Assembly (NCBI RefSeq): GCF_002292295.1
Contig: NZ_DBBS01000020.1
Coordinates: 56,806 to 120,805 of the forward strand
Reading direction: 5' to 3'
DNA: 64,000 nucleotides
From: Sphingomonas sp. UBA978
Lineage (GTDB): Bacteria; Pseudomonadota; Alphaproteobacteria; Sphingomonadales; Sphingomonadaceae
Shown here: piece by piece, positions 26,479 to 35,217 of the stretch
How positions within the stretch are numbered: the first letter of the stretch is position 1
Layout: the number at the start of each line of letters is the position of its first letter
The notes under the pieces: generated by a model
Databases searched by the model: none
What the model was told of the DNA's origin: nothing
What the model saw: the letters and a program-made list of their open reading frames with translations, nothing else
Position numbers and translations under genes: made by a program

Positions 26479-28965
26479 ATGTTTCATGCGACGCGACTGG
26501 GCAGGCTGTCTCGCTGCATCGTGATGCCGGTCCTGCTCGGCTCGGCCGGCAGCGTTCTGACGGCCGGTGCGGCTCTGGCTGCCGACCGGGCTGGCGATAC
26601 CGCGGCGAAAACGGCCGGCAAGGATGCTGCGGCCGCCACGCCTGCGGACGACGAGGGCCAGCACGTCGAGGCGATCACCGTCACCGCGCGTCATCGCAGC
26701 GAGAACCTGCAGCGCGTGCCGATCGCGGTCACGGCGGTGACGGCGCGCGATCTTGCCGCCTCCGGCAATTTCAGCATCCGGCAGATCCAGCAACAGGTCC
26801 CCAGCCTGTCGATCCTCGGCTTCAACCCGCGCAACATCACGATCCAGATCCGCGGCCTCGGCACGACCGCGGGGACGGTCAACAGCGGGATCGAGCCGGG
26901 CGTCGGCGTCTATGTCAACGGCGTGTACAACGCGCGGCCGTCGATCGCGGTGTTCGATACGTTCGACGTCGCCAGCGTCAACGTGTTGCGCGGGCCGCAG
27001 GGGACGCTGTTCGGCAAGAACACGGTCGCCGGCGTGATCGAGGTAAACACGAGTCCGGCCTCCTATACGCCCGAGGCAAGCGGCGAGATCACCTACGGCA
27101 ATTACGATTTCAGCCAGATCAAGATCGCGGTGTCCGCGCCGATCGACGACACCGGCTTTGCCGTGCGCCTCGCCGGGATCAAGTCCGATCGCGACGGCAC
27201 GATCTACAACACCCGGTTCAAGGCGCCGTGGCAGGATTACCACAATCAGGCCGTCCGCGGCGAGATCGCCTATCGCAGCCCGGCCGAATCGTTCCACGCC
27301 CGGCTGATCGCCGACCTGAACAAGCAGCATCAATATCAGGGATTTCAGCTGATCCGTGGCGTTCTGCCGCGGCTGCGGGCGGATGGCAGCGTCGGCGTCG
27401 CGCGCGACTTCTACGCGCGTGCCGCCGACGCCGGATACACGCCGTTGCCGATCGATCCGGCCGCCCGCCGCACCGATCTCGACACGCCCTTCACGGTCGA
27501 CATGAAGACCGGCGGGGCGTCGCTGCAACTCGACCAGACGGTCGCCGGCCATACGCTGACCTCGATCACCGGCTGGCGCTTCTGGGACTGGACGCCGTCG
27601 CTCGACGGCGATCGTCTGGGGGCTGCGATCAATACCGCGAGCAACCTGCCGACCTATCAGCGCCAGTTCAGCGAAGAGTTGCGGATCGCCTCGCCGAGCG
27701 GGCAGGCGCTCGAATATACCGCCGGCCTCTATTATTTCTGGCAGCGCAACCGCGAGATCCCGTACAACGCCTTCGGTCCCGACGCCGCCAAATATCTGCT
27801 GGGGGCCGCCTATCCCGCCGAGGCGCTGAACGGCGTCGGCCAGCGCGGCCTCTATCTGGCGACGACGCGGAGCTATTCGGGCTTCGTCAACGCGACCTGG
27901 CACGCGACCGCGCGGCTCGATATCAACGCGGGCGCGCGCTACACCTATGAAAAGCGCGTGGGCTATTACAACGCCTATCAGGTCGATGCGATACCGATCA
28001 CCGACCCGGTGTTCGCCGCGCTGACCGCCGCCCAGCGGACCGCGATCGTCAACCAGCGCAACAGCAGCTTCCCGCTGTCCAACACCTATGACGCCGCGGC
28101 CGAGGGGGGGAAGGTGTCGGGGACGATCAACGCGCTGTACAAGGTGACGCGCGACGTCAACGTCTATGCGGGCTACTCGCGGGGATTCAAGTCGGCGGGC
28201 ATCAACCTGGCCGCGCCCGTCCAGCTCGCCGACAGTCCCGCACCGCAGACCTTCGAGCCGGAAATCGTCGACGCCTTCGAAATCGGGCTGAAGACCGATC
28301 TGTTCGACAACCGGCTGACGTTCAATGCCGCGCTGTTCCTGTCGAACGACAAGGATTATCAGGCGAACCAGAGCATTATCGCCACGATCAACGGCGCCAG
28401 CGTGCTGCGCAGCTTCATCACCAACGTCGGCACGGTACGGACCCAGGGCGTCGAGGTCGATGTCCGCGCCACCCCGATCGACGGACTGCGGATCACCGCG
28501 GCGGCGACCTATAACGACGCGTATTTCCGCTCCTACGTCAATGCGGCGTGCCCGTATCGCGATCGCACCGCCGCCAATGCCGGCGTCTGCGACCTGAGCG
28601 GCAGGCCGGTCAGCGGCGTGTCGAGGTTCGTCTACAACGCCTCGGCGGAATATGGCTTCGCGACGGGCAAGGCCTGGGGGTTCGACACCGAAACCTATTT
28701 CGGTGGCGACTACAGCCATCGCAGCAGCGCCTATGGCGCGCTCAACGACGACCCCTACAGCCTGATTCCCGCTTACGGGCTGGTCAATGCCTATATCGGC
28801 ATCCGCGATGCCAATGGCGTGTGGGACCTGAAGCTGTGGGGCCGCAACCTCGCCGACACGCTCTATTACACCAACGCCTCGGTCGATCAGGCGACGACCT
28901 ATTCCTATGCCGGGGCGGTCGGCGATCCGCGCTTCTACGGCGCCACCCTGCGGCTCCAGTTCTGA
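26479..28965 (+). CDS. TonB-dependent receptor, sulfonate-island type
   Basis: An 828-aa outer-membrane receptor. ATG 26479 lies five bases after GGGGGG; GTG two codons earlier is also open. Signal peptide ends near GAALAA, the TonB-box region is EAITVTARHR, the plug shows VPSLSILGF, NVLRGPQGTLFGKNTVAGVIEV, and the barrel ends RLQF. The short, FecA/CirA-like architecture differs from the long carbohydrate receptor at 2.9 kb. It stands next to a broken flavoprotein gene and the ssu-type operon, so import of an organosulfur compound is inferred from context only. Confidence 0.92.
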   Translation: MFHATRLGRLSRCIVMPVLLGSAGSVLTAGAALAADRAGDTAAKTAGKDAAAATPADDEGQHVEAITVTARHRSENLQRVPIAVTAVTARDLAASGNFSIRQIQQQVPSLSILGFNPRNITIQIRGLGTTAGTVNSGIEPGVGVYVNGVYNARPSIAVFDTFDVASVNVLRGPQGTLFGKNTVAGVIEVNTSPASYTPEASGEITYGNYDFSQIKIAVSAPIDDTGFAVRLAGIKSDRDGTIYNTRFKAPWQDYHNQAVRGEIAYRSPAESFHARLIADLNKQHQYQGFQLIRGVLPRLRADGSVGVARDFYARAADAGYTPLPIDPAARRTDLDTPFTVDMKTGGASLQLDQTVAGHTLTSITGWRFWDWTPSLDGDRLGAAINTASNLPTYQRQFSEELRIASPSGQALEYTAGLYYFWQRNREIPYNAFGPDAAKYLLGAAYPAEALNGVGQRGLYLATTRSYSGFVNATWHATARLDINAGARYTYEKRVGYYNAYQVDAIPITDPVFAALTAAQRTAIVNQRNSSFPLSNTYDAAAEGGKVSGTINALYKVTRDVNVYAGYSRGFKSAGINLAAPVQLADSPAPQTFEPEIVDAFEIGLKTDLFDNRLTFNAALFLSNDKDYQANQSIIATINGASVLRSFITNVGTVRTQGVEVDVRATPIDGLRITAAATYNDAYFRSYVNAACPYRDRTAANAGVCDLSGRPVSGVSRFVYNASAEYGFATGKAWGFDTETYFGGDYSHRSSAYGALNDDPYSLIPAYGLVNAYIGIRDANGVWDLKLWGRNLADTLYYTNASVDQATTYSYAGAVGDPRFYGATLRLQF

Positions 28966-28991
28966 CCGGCGTCGCTTTCGAGGGCAATCCG

Positions 28992-29146
28992 ATGACGGGT
29001 CCTGCGACCATCCTTCGATCCGACGTGCTGGTGATCGGCGGCGGCATGGCGGCCTGCGCGATTTCTGGCGGCTCGGCCCGCTGCTGGGCGAGGGCGCCGA
29101 GATCGCCGCGCGGCGCTATGCGGAGCGCATCGCGCAAGCCGGATAG
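28992..29146 (+). pseudogene. Remnant of FAD-dependent oxidoreductase with internal deletion
   Basis: Twenty-six bases after the receptor, ATG 28992 (GAGGG seven bases upstream) begins a convincing flavoprotein N-terminus: RSDVLVIGGGMAACA, a Rossmann GxGxxA motif. The homology then breaks at about 29060 and a different frame reads DFWRLGPLLGEGAEIAARRY and on to a stop at 29146, which looks like a genuine protein C-terminus. The simplest reading is a deletion that fused the start of one gene to the end of the same or another gene out of frame. Similar flavoproteins (AprA/fumarate-reductase-like) occur in sulfonate clusters, but the identity here is inferred from about 20 residues. Confidence 0.5.
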
Positions 29147-29180
29147 CGCCGCGGTCGCCGGCAACGGACCGGGCCGGACG

Positions 29181-30119
29181 TCAGATCGCCCGGAATGCCT
29201 CGTCGATCGACCGGGGACGTCGGATCAGGCCGGCGCGGCGTAACGTGTCGAGCACGATCTGCTGGTCCGCCACGACCCGTGCATCGATCGGCACCGGCAG
29301 CCGCCGGTTCTTGTCGACCATGATCCGCGCGATGGCCGGCGGCAGTCCGGTTTCGGCGGCAAGCACGCGCGCGTAAGCGTCCGGATGGGCCGCAGCCCAG
29401 CGCAGGGCGTCGCCCTCGCGCCGCAGGAAGTCGACCAGCAGCGCGCGATTGGTGGCGATTGCGGTGTCGTTGGCGACATCGAAACCGTAGCCGACCGTCA
29501 GGTCGCGGCCATCGGCGATCACCCGTCCGCCCTCCTGAATCGCCGTCGTCAGATAGGGGACCCAGACCGCCCAGGCATCGACCGCCCCGGAGGAGAAGGC
29601 CGCCTTCGCATCCCCCGGAGAGAGAAAGACGAACCGCACGGAATCGGGCGGCAGTCCGGCGGTCTCGATCGCGCGCAGGGCAAGGTAATGACCGATCGAC
29701 CCGCGGGTGGTCGCCACCTGCTTGCCGCGCAGGTCGGTCATGGTCCGCGCCGGGGAGGCGCCGGGAACGACGACGCCGATCGCCTCTCGCGGGCGCGGTT
29801 CGGCGCGCTGTGCCGACACCGCCCTGACCGGGCTGCCGCTCTGATAGGCGAACTGGAACGGCGCATCGCCAGCGAGCCCGACGTCGACCGCGCCGCTGCC
29901 GACCGCCTCCAGCAGATTCTGCGCCGCCGGAAATTCGGACCATTCGACATCATAGTCCGCCCCGTCCAGCGCGCCGGACGAGAGCATCAGTGCCTTGGTC
30001 CCGCCCTTCTGGCTGGCGACCTTCAGGATCGCGCGCCCGTCCCGCCCGCATGCCGCGAGCCCGGCCGACGCGGCGAGCAGGACCAGCGCGCGCCGGCGGG
30101 AGATCGACGTTCCGGTCAT
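29181..30119 (-). CDS. SsuA-like sulfonate ABC substrate-binding lipoprotein
   Basis: A 312-aa periplasmic binding protein of the SsuA/TauA (NMT1-like) family. The N-terminus has a twin-Arg-like SRRRAL and a lipobox LAAC (Cys about residue 24), so it should be lipid-anchored. The body shows VASQKGGTKALML, SGAVDVGLAGDAPFQFAYQSG, LRGKQVATTRGSIGHYLALRA and GAVDAWAVWVPY, typical for aliphatic sulfonate binding proteins. It is the last gene of the leftward ssu-type operon, overlapping the SsuD-like gene by ATGA. The true ligand may be an alkyl or aryl sulfonate. Confidence 0.88.
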   Translation of the reverse strand: MTGTSISRRRALVLLAASAGLAACGRDGRAILKVASQKGGTKALMLSSGALDGADYDVEWSEFPAAQNLLEAVGSGAVDVGLAGDAPFQFAYQSGSPVRAVSAQRAEPRPREAIGVVVPGASPARTMTDLRGKQVATTRGSIGHYLALRAIETAGLPPDSVRFVFLSPGDAKAAFSSGAVDAWAVWVPYLTTAIQEGGRVIADGRDLTVGYGFDVANDTAIATNRALLVDFLRREGDALRWAAAHPDAYARVLAAETGLPPAIARIMVDKNRRLPVPIDARVVADQQIVLDTLRRAGLIRRPRSIDEAFRAI

Positions 30120-31204
30120 GCGACCTCGGGTAACGTGCGGGCGTCGCGCTGCGCGACGAGGTCGCGGACGAGCGGGATCAGGTCGCGACCATAAGCGATC
30201 GCGTCGCCGAGCGGCTCGAACCCCCGGATCAGGAAATGATCCACCCCCAGGTCGTAATAGTCGAGCAGCGCGTCGGCCACCTGTTCGGGCGTGCCGACCA
30301 GCCCGGTCGAATTGCCCGCCGCGCCGCCGAGCGCCGCGACGCCGGTCCACAGCCGCTTGTCGACGCGATAGCCCTGCGTCGCGGTCTGCAGCAGCCGCTG
30401 CGATCCGGCGTTCACCGGCGCATGGTCGCTGGTCTTCAGCCCCGCCGACGTGCGCAGGTCGCGGACCCGCTCGACGATCTCGTCCGCGCGCTTCCAGGCG
30501 GCCTCCTCGGTATCGGCGATCACCGGCCGCAGCGACAGCGAGAAGCCCGGGCGCCGGCCGTGCCGTGCGGCGGCGGCGCGGACCCGCGACACCACCTCGC
30601 GCACCTCCGCCAGCGCCTCGCCCCACAGCGCATAGACGTCCGCATGCTTGCCCGACACCTCGATCGCGATGTCGGACGACCCGCCGAAGAACACGGGCAG
30701 GTTGGTCGGCTTCACCGATGCCAGCCCCTGTTCCACCCGGTAGAAGCGGCCGTGGTGATCGAACGGCTGCTCCGCCGTCCATTCCCGGCGCAGGATGGTC
30801 AGATATTCGTCGGTGCGCTGGTAGCGTTCGTCCTTGGTGGTGAAGTCGCCGTCGCGCGCCATCTCGCTGTCGGCGCCGCCGGTGATGATATGCACCGCGA
30901 CCCGGCCGCCCGACAGCGCATCGAGCGTGGCGAACTGGCGCGCGGCCAGCGTCGGCTGGGTGAAGCCGGGGCGGTGCGCGACCAGGAAGCCCAATCGGGT
31001 CGTGATCGCCGCGGCATGTGCCGCCACGATCTGGCTTTCGGGCGAGGTCGATCCGAACGGGATCAGCACCCGGTCGAAGCCGCCCGCCTCCTGCGCTTTG
31101 GCCGCCGCCTCGACATATTCGAGGTCGAGCGCGCGACCGCGCACCGCCTCGTGGATCTCGCTCTGGTCGTTGAAGCCGATATAGCCGATGAACTGGACGC
31201 CCAT
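30116..31204 (-). CDS. ssuD: SsuD-like FMNH2-dependent alkanesulfonate monooxygenase
   Basis: A 362-aa luciferase-like (LLM) flavin monooxygenase. It keeps the SsuD pattern: FDRVLIPFGSTSPES, FLVAHRPGFTQPTLAARQFATLD, GRVAVHIITGG, DERYQRTDEYL, FFGGSSDIAIEV and the C-terminal NSTGLVGTPEQVADALLDYYDLGVDHFLIRGFEP split over the last 80 residues. SsuD cleaves C-S bonds of sulfonates to aldehyde and sulfite using FMNH2 and O2. No dedicated flavin reductase (SsuE) is in this operon. It overlaps the SsuA-like gene (ATGA) and is 22 nt downstream of the rhodanese. Confidence 0.88.
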   Translation of the reverse strand: MGVQFIGYIGFNDQSEIHEAVRGRALDLEYVEAAAKAQEAGGFDRVLIPFGSTSPESQIVAAHAAAITTRLGFLVAHRPGFTQPTLAARQFATLDALSGGRVAVHIITGGADSEMARDGDFTTKDERYQRTDEYLTILRREWTAEQPFDHHGRFYRVEQGLASVKPTNLPVFFGGSSDIAIEVSGKHADVYALWGEALAEVREVVSRVRAAAARHGRRPGFSLSLRPVIADTEEAAWKRADEIVERVRDLRTSAGLKTSDHAPVNAGSQRLLQTATQGYRVDKRLWTGVAALGGAAGNSTGLVGTPEQVADALLDYYDLGVDHFLIRGFEPLGDAIAYGRDLIPLVRDLVAQRDARTLPEVA

Positions 31205-31226
31205 GATGGTCGCTCCCTTGCGTGGT

Positions 31227-32459
31227 TCAGATGACGAAAAACCCGTGGCTGCCGTCGCGCGCGAGCTGGGCGACGAGCCCGTATTCCCATTCCAGATAGG
31301 CGTTCATCGCCGCCGCCGGATTGTCGGTGCCCTCATAGGGGCGCTTGTAGCGGCCCTCGCGCGATCGCGGTGCAGGGCCGGGCGCGCCGGCGCCGGGTGC
31401 GAACAGGTCGACGCCGTCGAGGACATAGACCTCCCATCCCATCTGCGCGAGCCACGAGGCGGTCATCGCCGCGCGCACGCCGAGGTCGTCGGCCAGCACG
31501 ATCCGCGCGCCGCGCACCGGCGCGAAATGGTCGGTCTCCTGTACCAATTGTCCCCCGGGGGCGTTGGCGAAGCCGGGGATATGCCGCCGCGCATAATCCT
31601 CGGGCGCGCCGACGTCGAAGCGGTACAGCGTCCGGGCGGACTCCCCCGCGAGCGCCGCCAGCCCCCTGGCATCGATCCATTTGACGCCGGCGTGATAGGC
31701 GACGTCGCGCGCCTTGCGCCGCGCCTCTCCGGCGATCGCGTCATCGATTTCGGGCGCACGGCGTTGCTGGCCGGTGTCCAGCGTCTGGCCGGCGAGCGTC
31801 CAGCCGATCGTGCCGTTGCGCAGCGCCGCCACCCGGTTGGGCAGGCCGGCGTTGACCAGCGACTGGGTGCCGATGATGCTGCGGGTCCGGCCGGCGCAAT
31901 TGACGATCACCAGCGTATCGGGATCGGGCGCCACCGCACGCGCGCGCAGCACCAGTTCGGCGCCGGGGACGCTGGTGCCGGTCGGAATGCTCATCGTCGC
32001 ATATTCGTCGAAGCGGCGCGCGTCGAGGATCGCGATGTCGGCCTTTTCCTCGATCAGCGCGTGGACGTCCTCGGCCGACAGCGACGGCGTATGCCGGCGA
32101 TGTTCGACCAGTTCGCCGAACGCCTTGCTGTAGGAATTGACGTCCCGGAACAGCTCGAACCCCGCCGCGCGCCATCCCTGCAATCCGCCCTCGAGCCTGC
32201 GGACATCGGTATAGCCCAGCGCTCGAAAGGCGGCCTCGCCAGCGGCGACCAGGCCCTCGCCGTCGTCGTAGAGGACGATCGTCGTCGTCTTGCGCGGCAG
32301 GCGCGCACCGGCCTCGACGGCGATCCGGTCGACCGGCAGCTGTGCTGCGAACAGCGGATGATCCTGCGCGAAGACGTGCTCGCTGCGCAGGTCGACGATC
32401 GCGATTTCGGCGCGGGTCAGCAGCGCGTGGCGCACCGCCTGCGGGCTGATGCCGGTCAT
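31227..32459 (-). CDS. Triple-domain rhodanese-like sulfurtransferase
   Basis: A 410-aa cytosolic protein with three rhodanese-homology domains in tandem. Domain 1 (about 1-110) has the loop VLYDDGEG, domain 2 (about 125-225) has the active-site loop NCAGRTRS with Cys188, and domain 3 (about 255-370) has VLADDLGVR. Only domain 2 has the catalytic Cys; Asp stands in the other two. It would move sulfane sulfur to a thiol, sulfite or cyanide acceptor. It is translationally coupled to the cysteine-dioxygenase-like gene (ATGA), placing it in the sulfonate operon, where it may handle sulfite or persulfide released from the substrate. Confidence 0.88.
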   Translation of the reverse strand: MTGISPQAVRHALLTRAEIAIVDLRSEHVFAQDHPLFAAQLPVDRIAVEAGARLPRKTTTIVLYDDGEGLVAAGEAAFRALGYTDVRRLEGGLQGWRAAGFELFRDVNSYSKAFGELVEHRRHTPSLSAEDVHALIEEKADIAILDARRFDEYATMSIPTGTSVPGAELVLRARAVAPDPDTLVIVNCAGRTRSIIGTQSLVNAGLPNRVAALRNGTIGWTLAGQTLDTGQQRRAPEIDDAIAGEARRKARDVAYHAGVKWIDARGLAALAGESARTLYRFDVGAPEDYARRHIPGFANAPGGQLVQETDHFAPVRGARIVLADDLGVRAAMTASWLAQMGWEVYVLDGVDLFAPGAGAPGPAPRSREGRYKRPYEGTDNPAAAMNAYLEWEYGLVAQLARDGSHGFFVI

Positions 32460-33070
32460 GCGGCCCGGCTTTCGGTCCAGATGTTCGGGAGCGCGGCATT
32501 GGCATAGCCCGAGACGAACGGCTTCGGCCGACCGGCGGCGTCGAACGTCGCGCGTTCGACCGCGCCGATATTGGCGCCATAGACGTGGATGCTGATCGAG
32601 ACGCGATCGTCATGGGCATTGGCGACGCGGTGAATGTCGCCGATCCGGGGGCTGACCCGATCGACCCGACCGGCCGCGAGGATTTCGGGGGCGCCGATGT
32701 CGACCAGCGCCCCGTCCTGCCGCCGGAAGCTCTCGACCCGTTCCGCGCCGCGCAGCACGCCGACCAGTCCCCAGACGCGATGGTCGTGGATCGGCGTGGC
32801 CTGACCCGGCGCCCAGACGAAGCTCACCACCGAAAAGCGCGCGCGGCTGTCGCAATGGAGCAGATATTGCTGGTAGCGGGCCGGGTCCGGCACGGCATAG
32901 GCGTCCGGCAGCCAGTCGTCGCGGGCAACGAGCCGTTCGAGCAGCGCCGAGCCGGTCGCGAGGATCGCGGCCTCGTCGTCGGTCGACGCGAGCAGATCGC
33001 CGAAGCCGGTGACGAAGGCGCGCAATCCGGCGAGATCGGGCGACGCCTGTCCGATAGGGGCGGCGGTCAT
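32456..33070 (-). CDS. Cysteine dioxygenase-like (cupin thiol dioxygenase)
   Basis: A 204-aa cupin of the cysteine dioxygenase family. The Fe(II) ligands are visible as His95 and His97 in PIHDHRVWG and His147 in GDIHRVAN; HVYG near 162-165 matches the catalytic Ser-His-Tyr region. The family oxidises a thiol (cysteine, 3-mercaptopropionate or similar) to a sulfinate with O2. The start overlaps the SsuB stop and the stop overlaps the rhodanese start, both ATGA. Its presence in a sulfonate operon suggests the cluster handles thiol or sulfinate intermediates too. Substrate choice is not determined by what I can see. Confidence 0.85.
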   Translation of the reverse strand: MTAAPIGQASPDLAGLRAFVTGFGDLLASTDDEAAILATGSALLERLVARDDWLPDAYAVPDPARYQQYLLHCDSRARFSVVSFVWAPGQATPIHDHRVWGLVGVLRGAERVESFRRQDGALVDIGAPEILAAGRVDRVSPRIGDIHRVANAHDDRVSISIHVYGANIGAVERATFDAAGRPKPFVSGYANAALPNIWTESRAA

Positions 33071-33852
33071 CGCGCCGGTCCGGTCGGGATCGCGACGACA
33101 TCGGCATAGGAGCCCTCCGGCGCCTCGACCCCGAGATGGCGGAGCAGCCGTGAGCGGAGCGGCCGGATCGCGGCCGTGCGGCTGCCACGCTCGGCCGCGA
33201 TCCGCTCCTCGGCGACGATGCGCCCCTTGTCGAGCACCAGCACCCGATCGGCCAGCGCCATCGCCTCGTCGACGTCGTGGGTGACCATCATCACCGCCGG
33301 CCGGTGCGCGCGCCACAGCGACAGCACGAGGCCGTGCATCTTCATCCGGGTCAGGGCATCGAGCGCGGCGAACGGCTCGTCGAGCAGCAGCAACTCGGGT
33401 TCGCGGACCAGCGCGCGGGCGAGGGCGGTACGCTGCGCCTCGCCACCCGACAGGGTCAGCGGCCAGGCATCGAGGCGGTGACCGAGCCCCACCTCGTGCA
33501 GCGCCGCTTCGGCCCGCGCGCGCATGTCGCCGCCGCGCAGGCCGAGCGCGACGTTGCGCCAGACCGGCTTCCACGGCATCAGCCGCGCATCCTGGAACAC
33601 GACGGCGCGCGAACGCGGCACCACCACGTCCTGCCCGGCGACATCGTCGAGACCGGCGAGCGTGCGGAGCAACGTCGTCTTGCCGCTGCCGGACCGGCCG
33701 AGCAGCGCCACGAATTCCCCCTCGGCGATATCGAGGTCGAGCCCGTCGATGATCGTGTTGACCCCGAACCGCCGGGTAAATCCCCGCAGCCGCGCGGCAG
33801 ACGGTGCGGTGTCTTCGGGCGGCACCGGGGGCGGGGCGAAAGCGACGTTCAT
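33067..33852 (-). CDS. ssuB: SsuB-like ABC transporter ATPase
   Basis: A 261-aa ABC ATPase of the nitrate/sulfonate/taurine type. Walker A GRSGSGKTT is at about 52-60, the Q-loop is in VVFQDARLMPW, the signature LSGGEAQRTALARAL at 134-148 and Walker B LLLLDEPFAALD at 154-165. It heads the leftward five-gene operon, with a 500-bp regulatory gap upstream. The operon lacks a permease; the only permease in the window is 1.4 kb upstream in a separate leftward operon with another binding protein, so this ATPase probably energises both. Confidence 0.92.
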   Translation of the reverse strand: MNVAFAPPPVPPEDTAPSAARLRGFTRRFGVNTIIDGLDLDIAEGEFVALLGRSGSGKTTLLRTLAGLDDVAGQDVVVPRSRAVVFQDARLMPWKPVWRNVALGLRGGDMRARAEAALHEVGLGHRLDAWPLTLSGGEAQRTALARALVREPELLLLDEPFAALDALTRMKMHGLVLSLWRAHRPAVMMVTHDVDEAMALADRVLVLDKGRIVAEERIAAERGSRTAAIRPLRSRLLRHLGVEAPEGSYADVVAIPTGPAR

Positions 33853-34355
33853 ACGATCGGCTCTCCGGAAGGCGCCCGCGCGGGATGGTTCGGCGAATGT
33901 CGGGGCGAGGTGTGAGCGCGCATTCGCGGGATTACAGCGCCTAAGTCCTACCGATGCAATGGAGTTTGGCAGTCGGACCTATTGGAGCCTCTCATATGTG
34001 GCCACGATCAGGGGATAAGCCATTGCTAAGCCGACAATATATCTCCTGTTTCTGGGGCGCCAAAAATCCTCTTTCAGCCGCTAAACCGAAAAGGATGAGG
34101 TTCAAACCCTATCCGCGCTATAGGATATTCGCGGGGGCGATGGACCATGACCTTTCGCGCAGGGCAGGACGAAACCGGGACGGTGCAGCACCGGTGCCGG
34201 GAGGCGAAAGGCATCCCGATCGGGGCGGTGTCGGCCTGTCCTGCTCCGCATCGAGCCCCCTGCCGAGCCATGCCTGCGCCGCGTCGTGCCGGGGTGGGTG
34301 ATCTGATCCGAACCGTCCGTCTGCGGACCGGTTCTACGAACGGGTGAACATCAGG
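33853..34355. promoter_or_regulatory. Divergent regulatory gap between ssuB-like operon and LysR gene
   Basis: About 500 bases without a convincing gene. The half next to ssuB holds a possible leader hairpin (GCGAATG 33893-33899 with CATTCGC 33921-33927). The middle is relatively AT-rich and carries the CCTAT-N7-ATAGG repeat described separately. A 66-codon frame at 34147-34347 has no recognisable content. Confidence 0.5.
34108..34124. promoter_or_regulatory. LysR-type operator candidate between ssuB-like and LysR genes
   Basis: CCTAT-N7-ATAGG, an inverted repeat that contains the T-N11-A spacing (T34110, A34122) of LysR-type binding sites, lies between the divergent ssu-type operon and its LysR gene. 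The site is a natural candidate for control of both. Confidence 0.45.
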
Positions 34356-35192
34356 ATGCCGATCAATCTTCCCACCACGCTGCTGCGGAGTTTCGTCGCG
34401 ATCGTCGATACGGGATCGATGCTCAACGCGACCGAGCAGGTGTTCGTTACCCAGTCCGCGCTCAGCCTGCAGATCAAGCGGCTGGAGGATCTGGTCCAGC
34501 AGGTCCTGTTCTCGCGCGAGGGGCGGCGACTGGTGCTGACCCCCGCCGGCACCGTCCTGCTCGACTATTCGCGGCGTGTCCTGGCGCTGCACGACGAGGC
34601 GATCGTGGCGATCGGGGCCGGCAATTTCGCCGGCCCGGTCCGGGTCGGGATGGTGCAGGATTTTGCGGACACGCTGTTTTCGGGGCTGTTGCAGCGATTT
34701 GCCGAACTCCATCCGGATTCGCAGATCTATGCGCGGGTCGCGGGGACGGCGGAATTGCTGACGATGTTGCAACGCGGCCAGCTGGACATCGTCATCGGCT
34801 TCGCCGGCGCCGACGATCCCGCCGCGGTCCGGATCGCGCCGATGAAATGGTATGGCAGCCCTGCGCTGGCGGAGGGCGCGATCCTGCCGCTGGCCGTGCT
34901 CGAACAGCCGTGCCGGTTCCGCGAGGCGGCGATCGCGAGCCTCGATGCCGCCGGGCGTCCGTGGCGGATCGCGATCGAGACGCCGAACCTCAGCACCTTG
35001 CGGGCGGCGGTCGAGGCCGGGCTGGGCGTCACCTGCCGCACGCATCTGTTCATCGGCGATGGCGCGAGCCTGAGCGCGGACACGCTGCCGGCGCTGCCGC
35101 AGGTCGCGTGCATCGTCGGCAAGGCGAACGACCTCGGCATGGCCAATGCCCGCCTCGCCGAACTCGCCACGCAGGTGGTGCGCGACCTCTGA
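34356..35192 (+). CDS. LysR-family transcriptional regulator of the sulfonate island
   Basis: A ~278-aa LysR-type regulator with an N-terminal winged HTH (LRSFVAIVDTGSMLNATEQVF onward; TQSALSLQIKRLED) and a C-terminal periplasmic-binding-like effector domain (VRVGMVQDFADTLFSGLL). ATG 34356 is chosen; an in-frame GTG at 34344 is equally open and neither has a strong ribosome site. It is divergent from the ssu-type operon and convergent with the permease gene. LysR proteins such as Cbl and CysB control sulfonate genes in other bacteria, so the role is inferred from family and position. Confidence 0.85.
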   Translation: MPINLPTTLLRSFVAIVDTGSMLNATEQVFVTQSALSLQIKRLEDLVQQVLFSREGRRLVLTPAGTVLLDYSRRVLALHDEAIVAIGAGNFAGPVRVGMVQDFADTLFSGLLQRFAELHPDSQIYARVAGTAELLTMLQRGQLDIVIGFAGADDPAAVRIAPMKWYGSPALAEGAILPLAVLEQPCRFREAAIASLDAAGRPWRIAIETPNLSTLRAAVEAGLGVTCRTHLFIGDGASLSADTLPALPQVACIVGKANDLGMANARLAELATQVVRDL

Positions 35193-35217
35193 CGGGGCCG
35201 CGCGCGCACCGGCGCGG

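Noticed and set aside
26359..28719. 786-codon open frame antisense to receptor 2
   Set aside because: Antisense shadow of a receptor with intact plug and barrel; it also reads through the promoter region.
34147..34347. 66-codon frame ending in a GTGA overlap with the alternative LysR start
   Set aside because: The overlap suggested a leader peptide, but the composition is Arg/Pro/Ala-rich without motif, and the ribosome site is weak.
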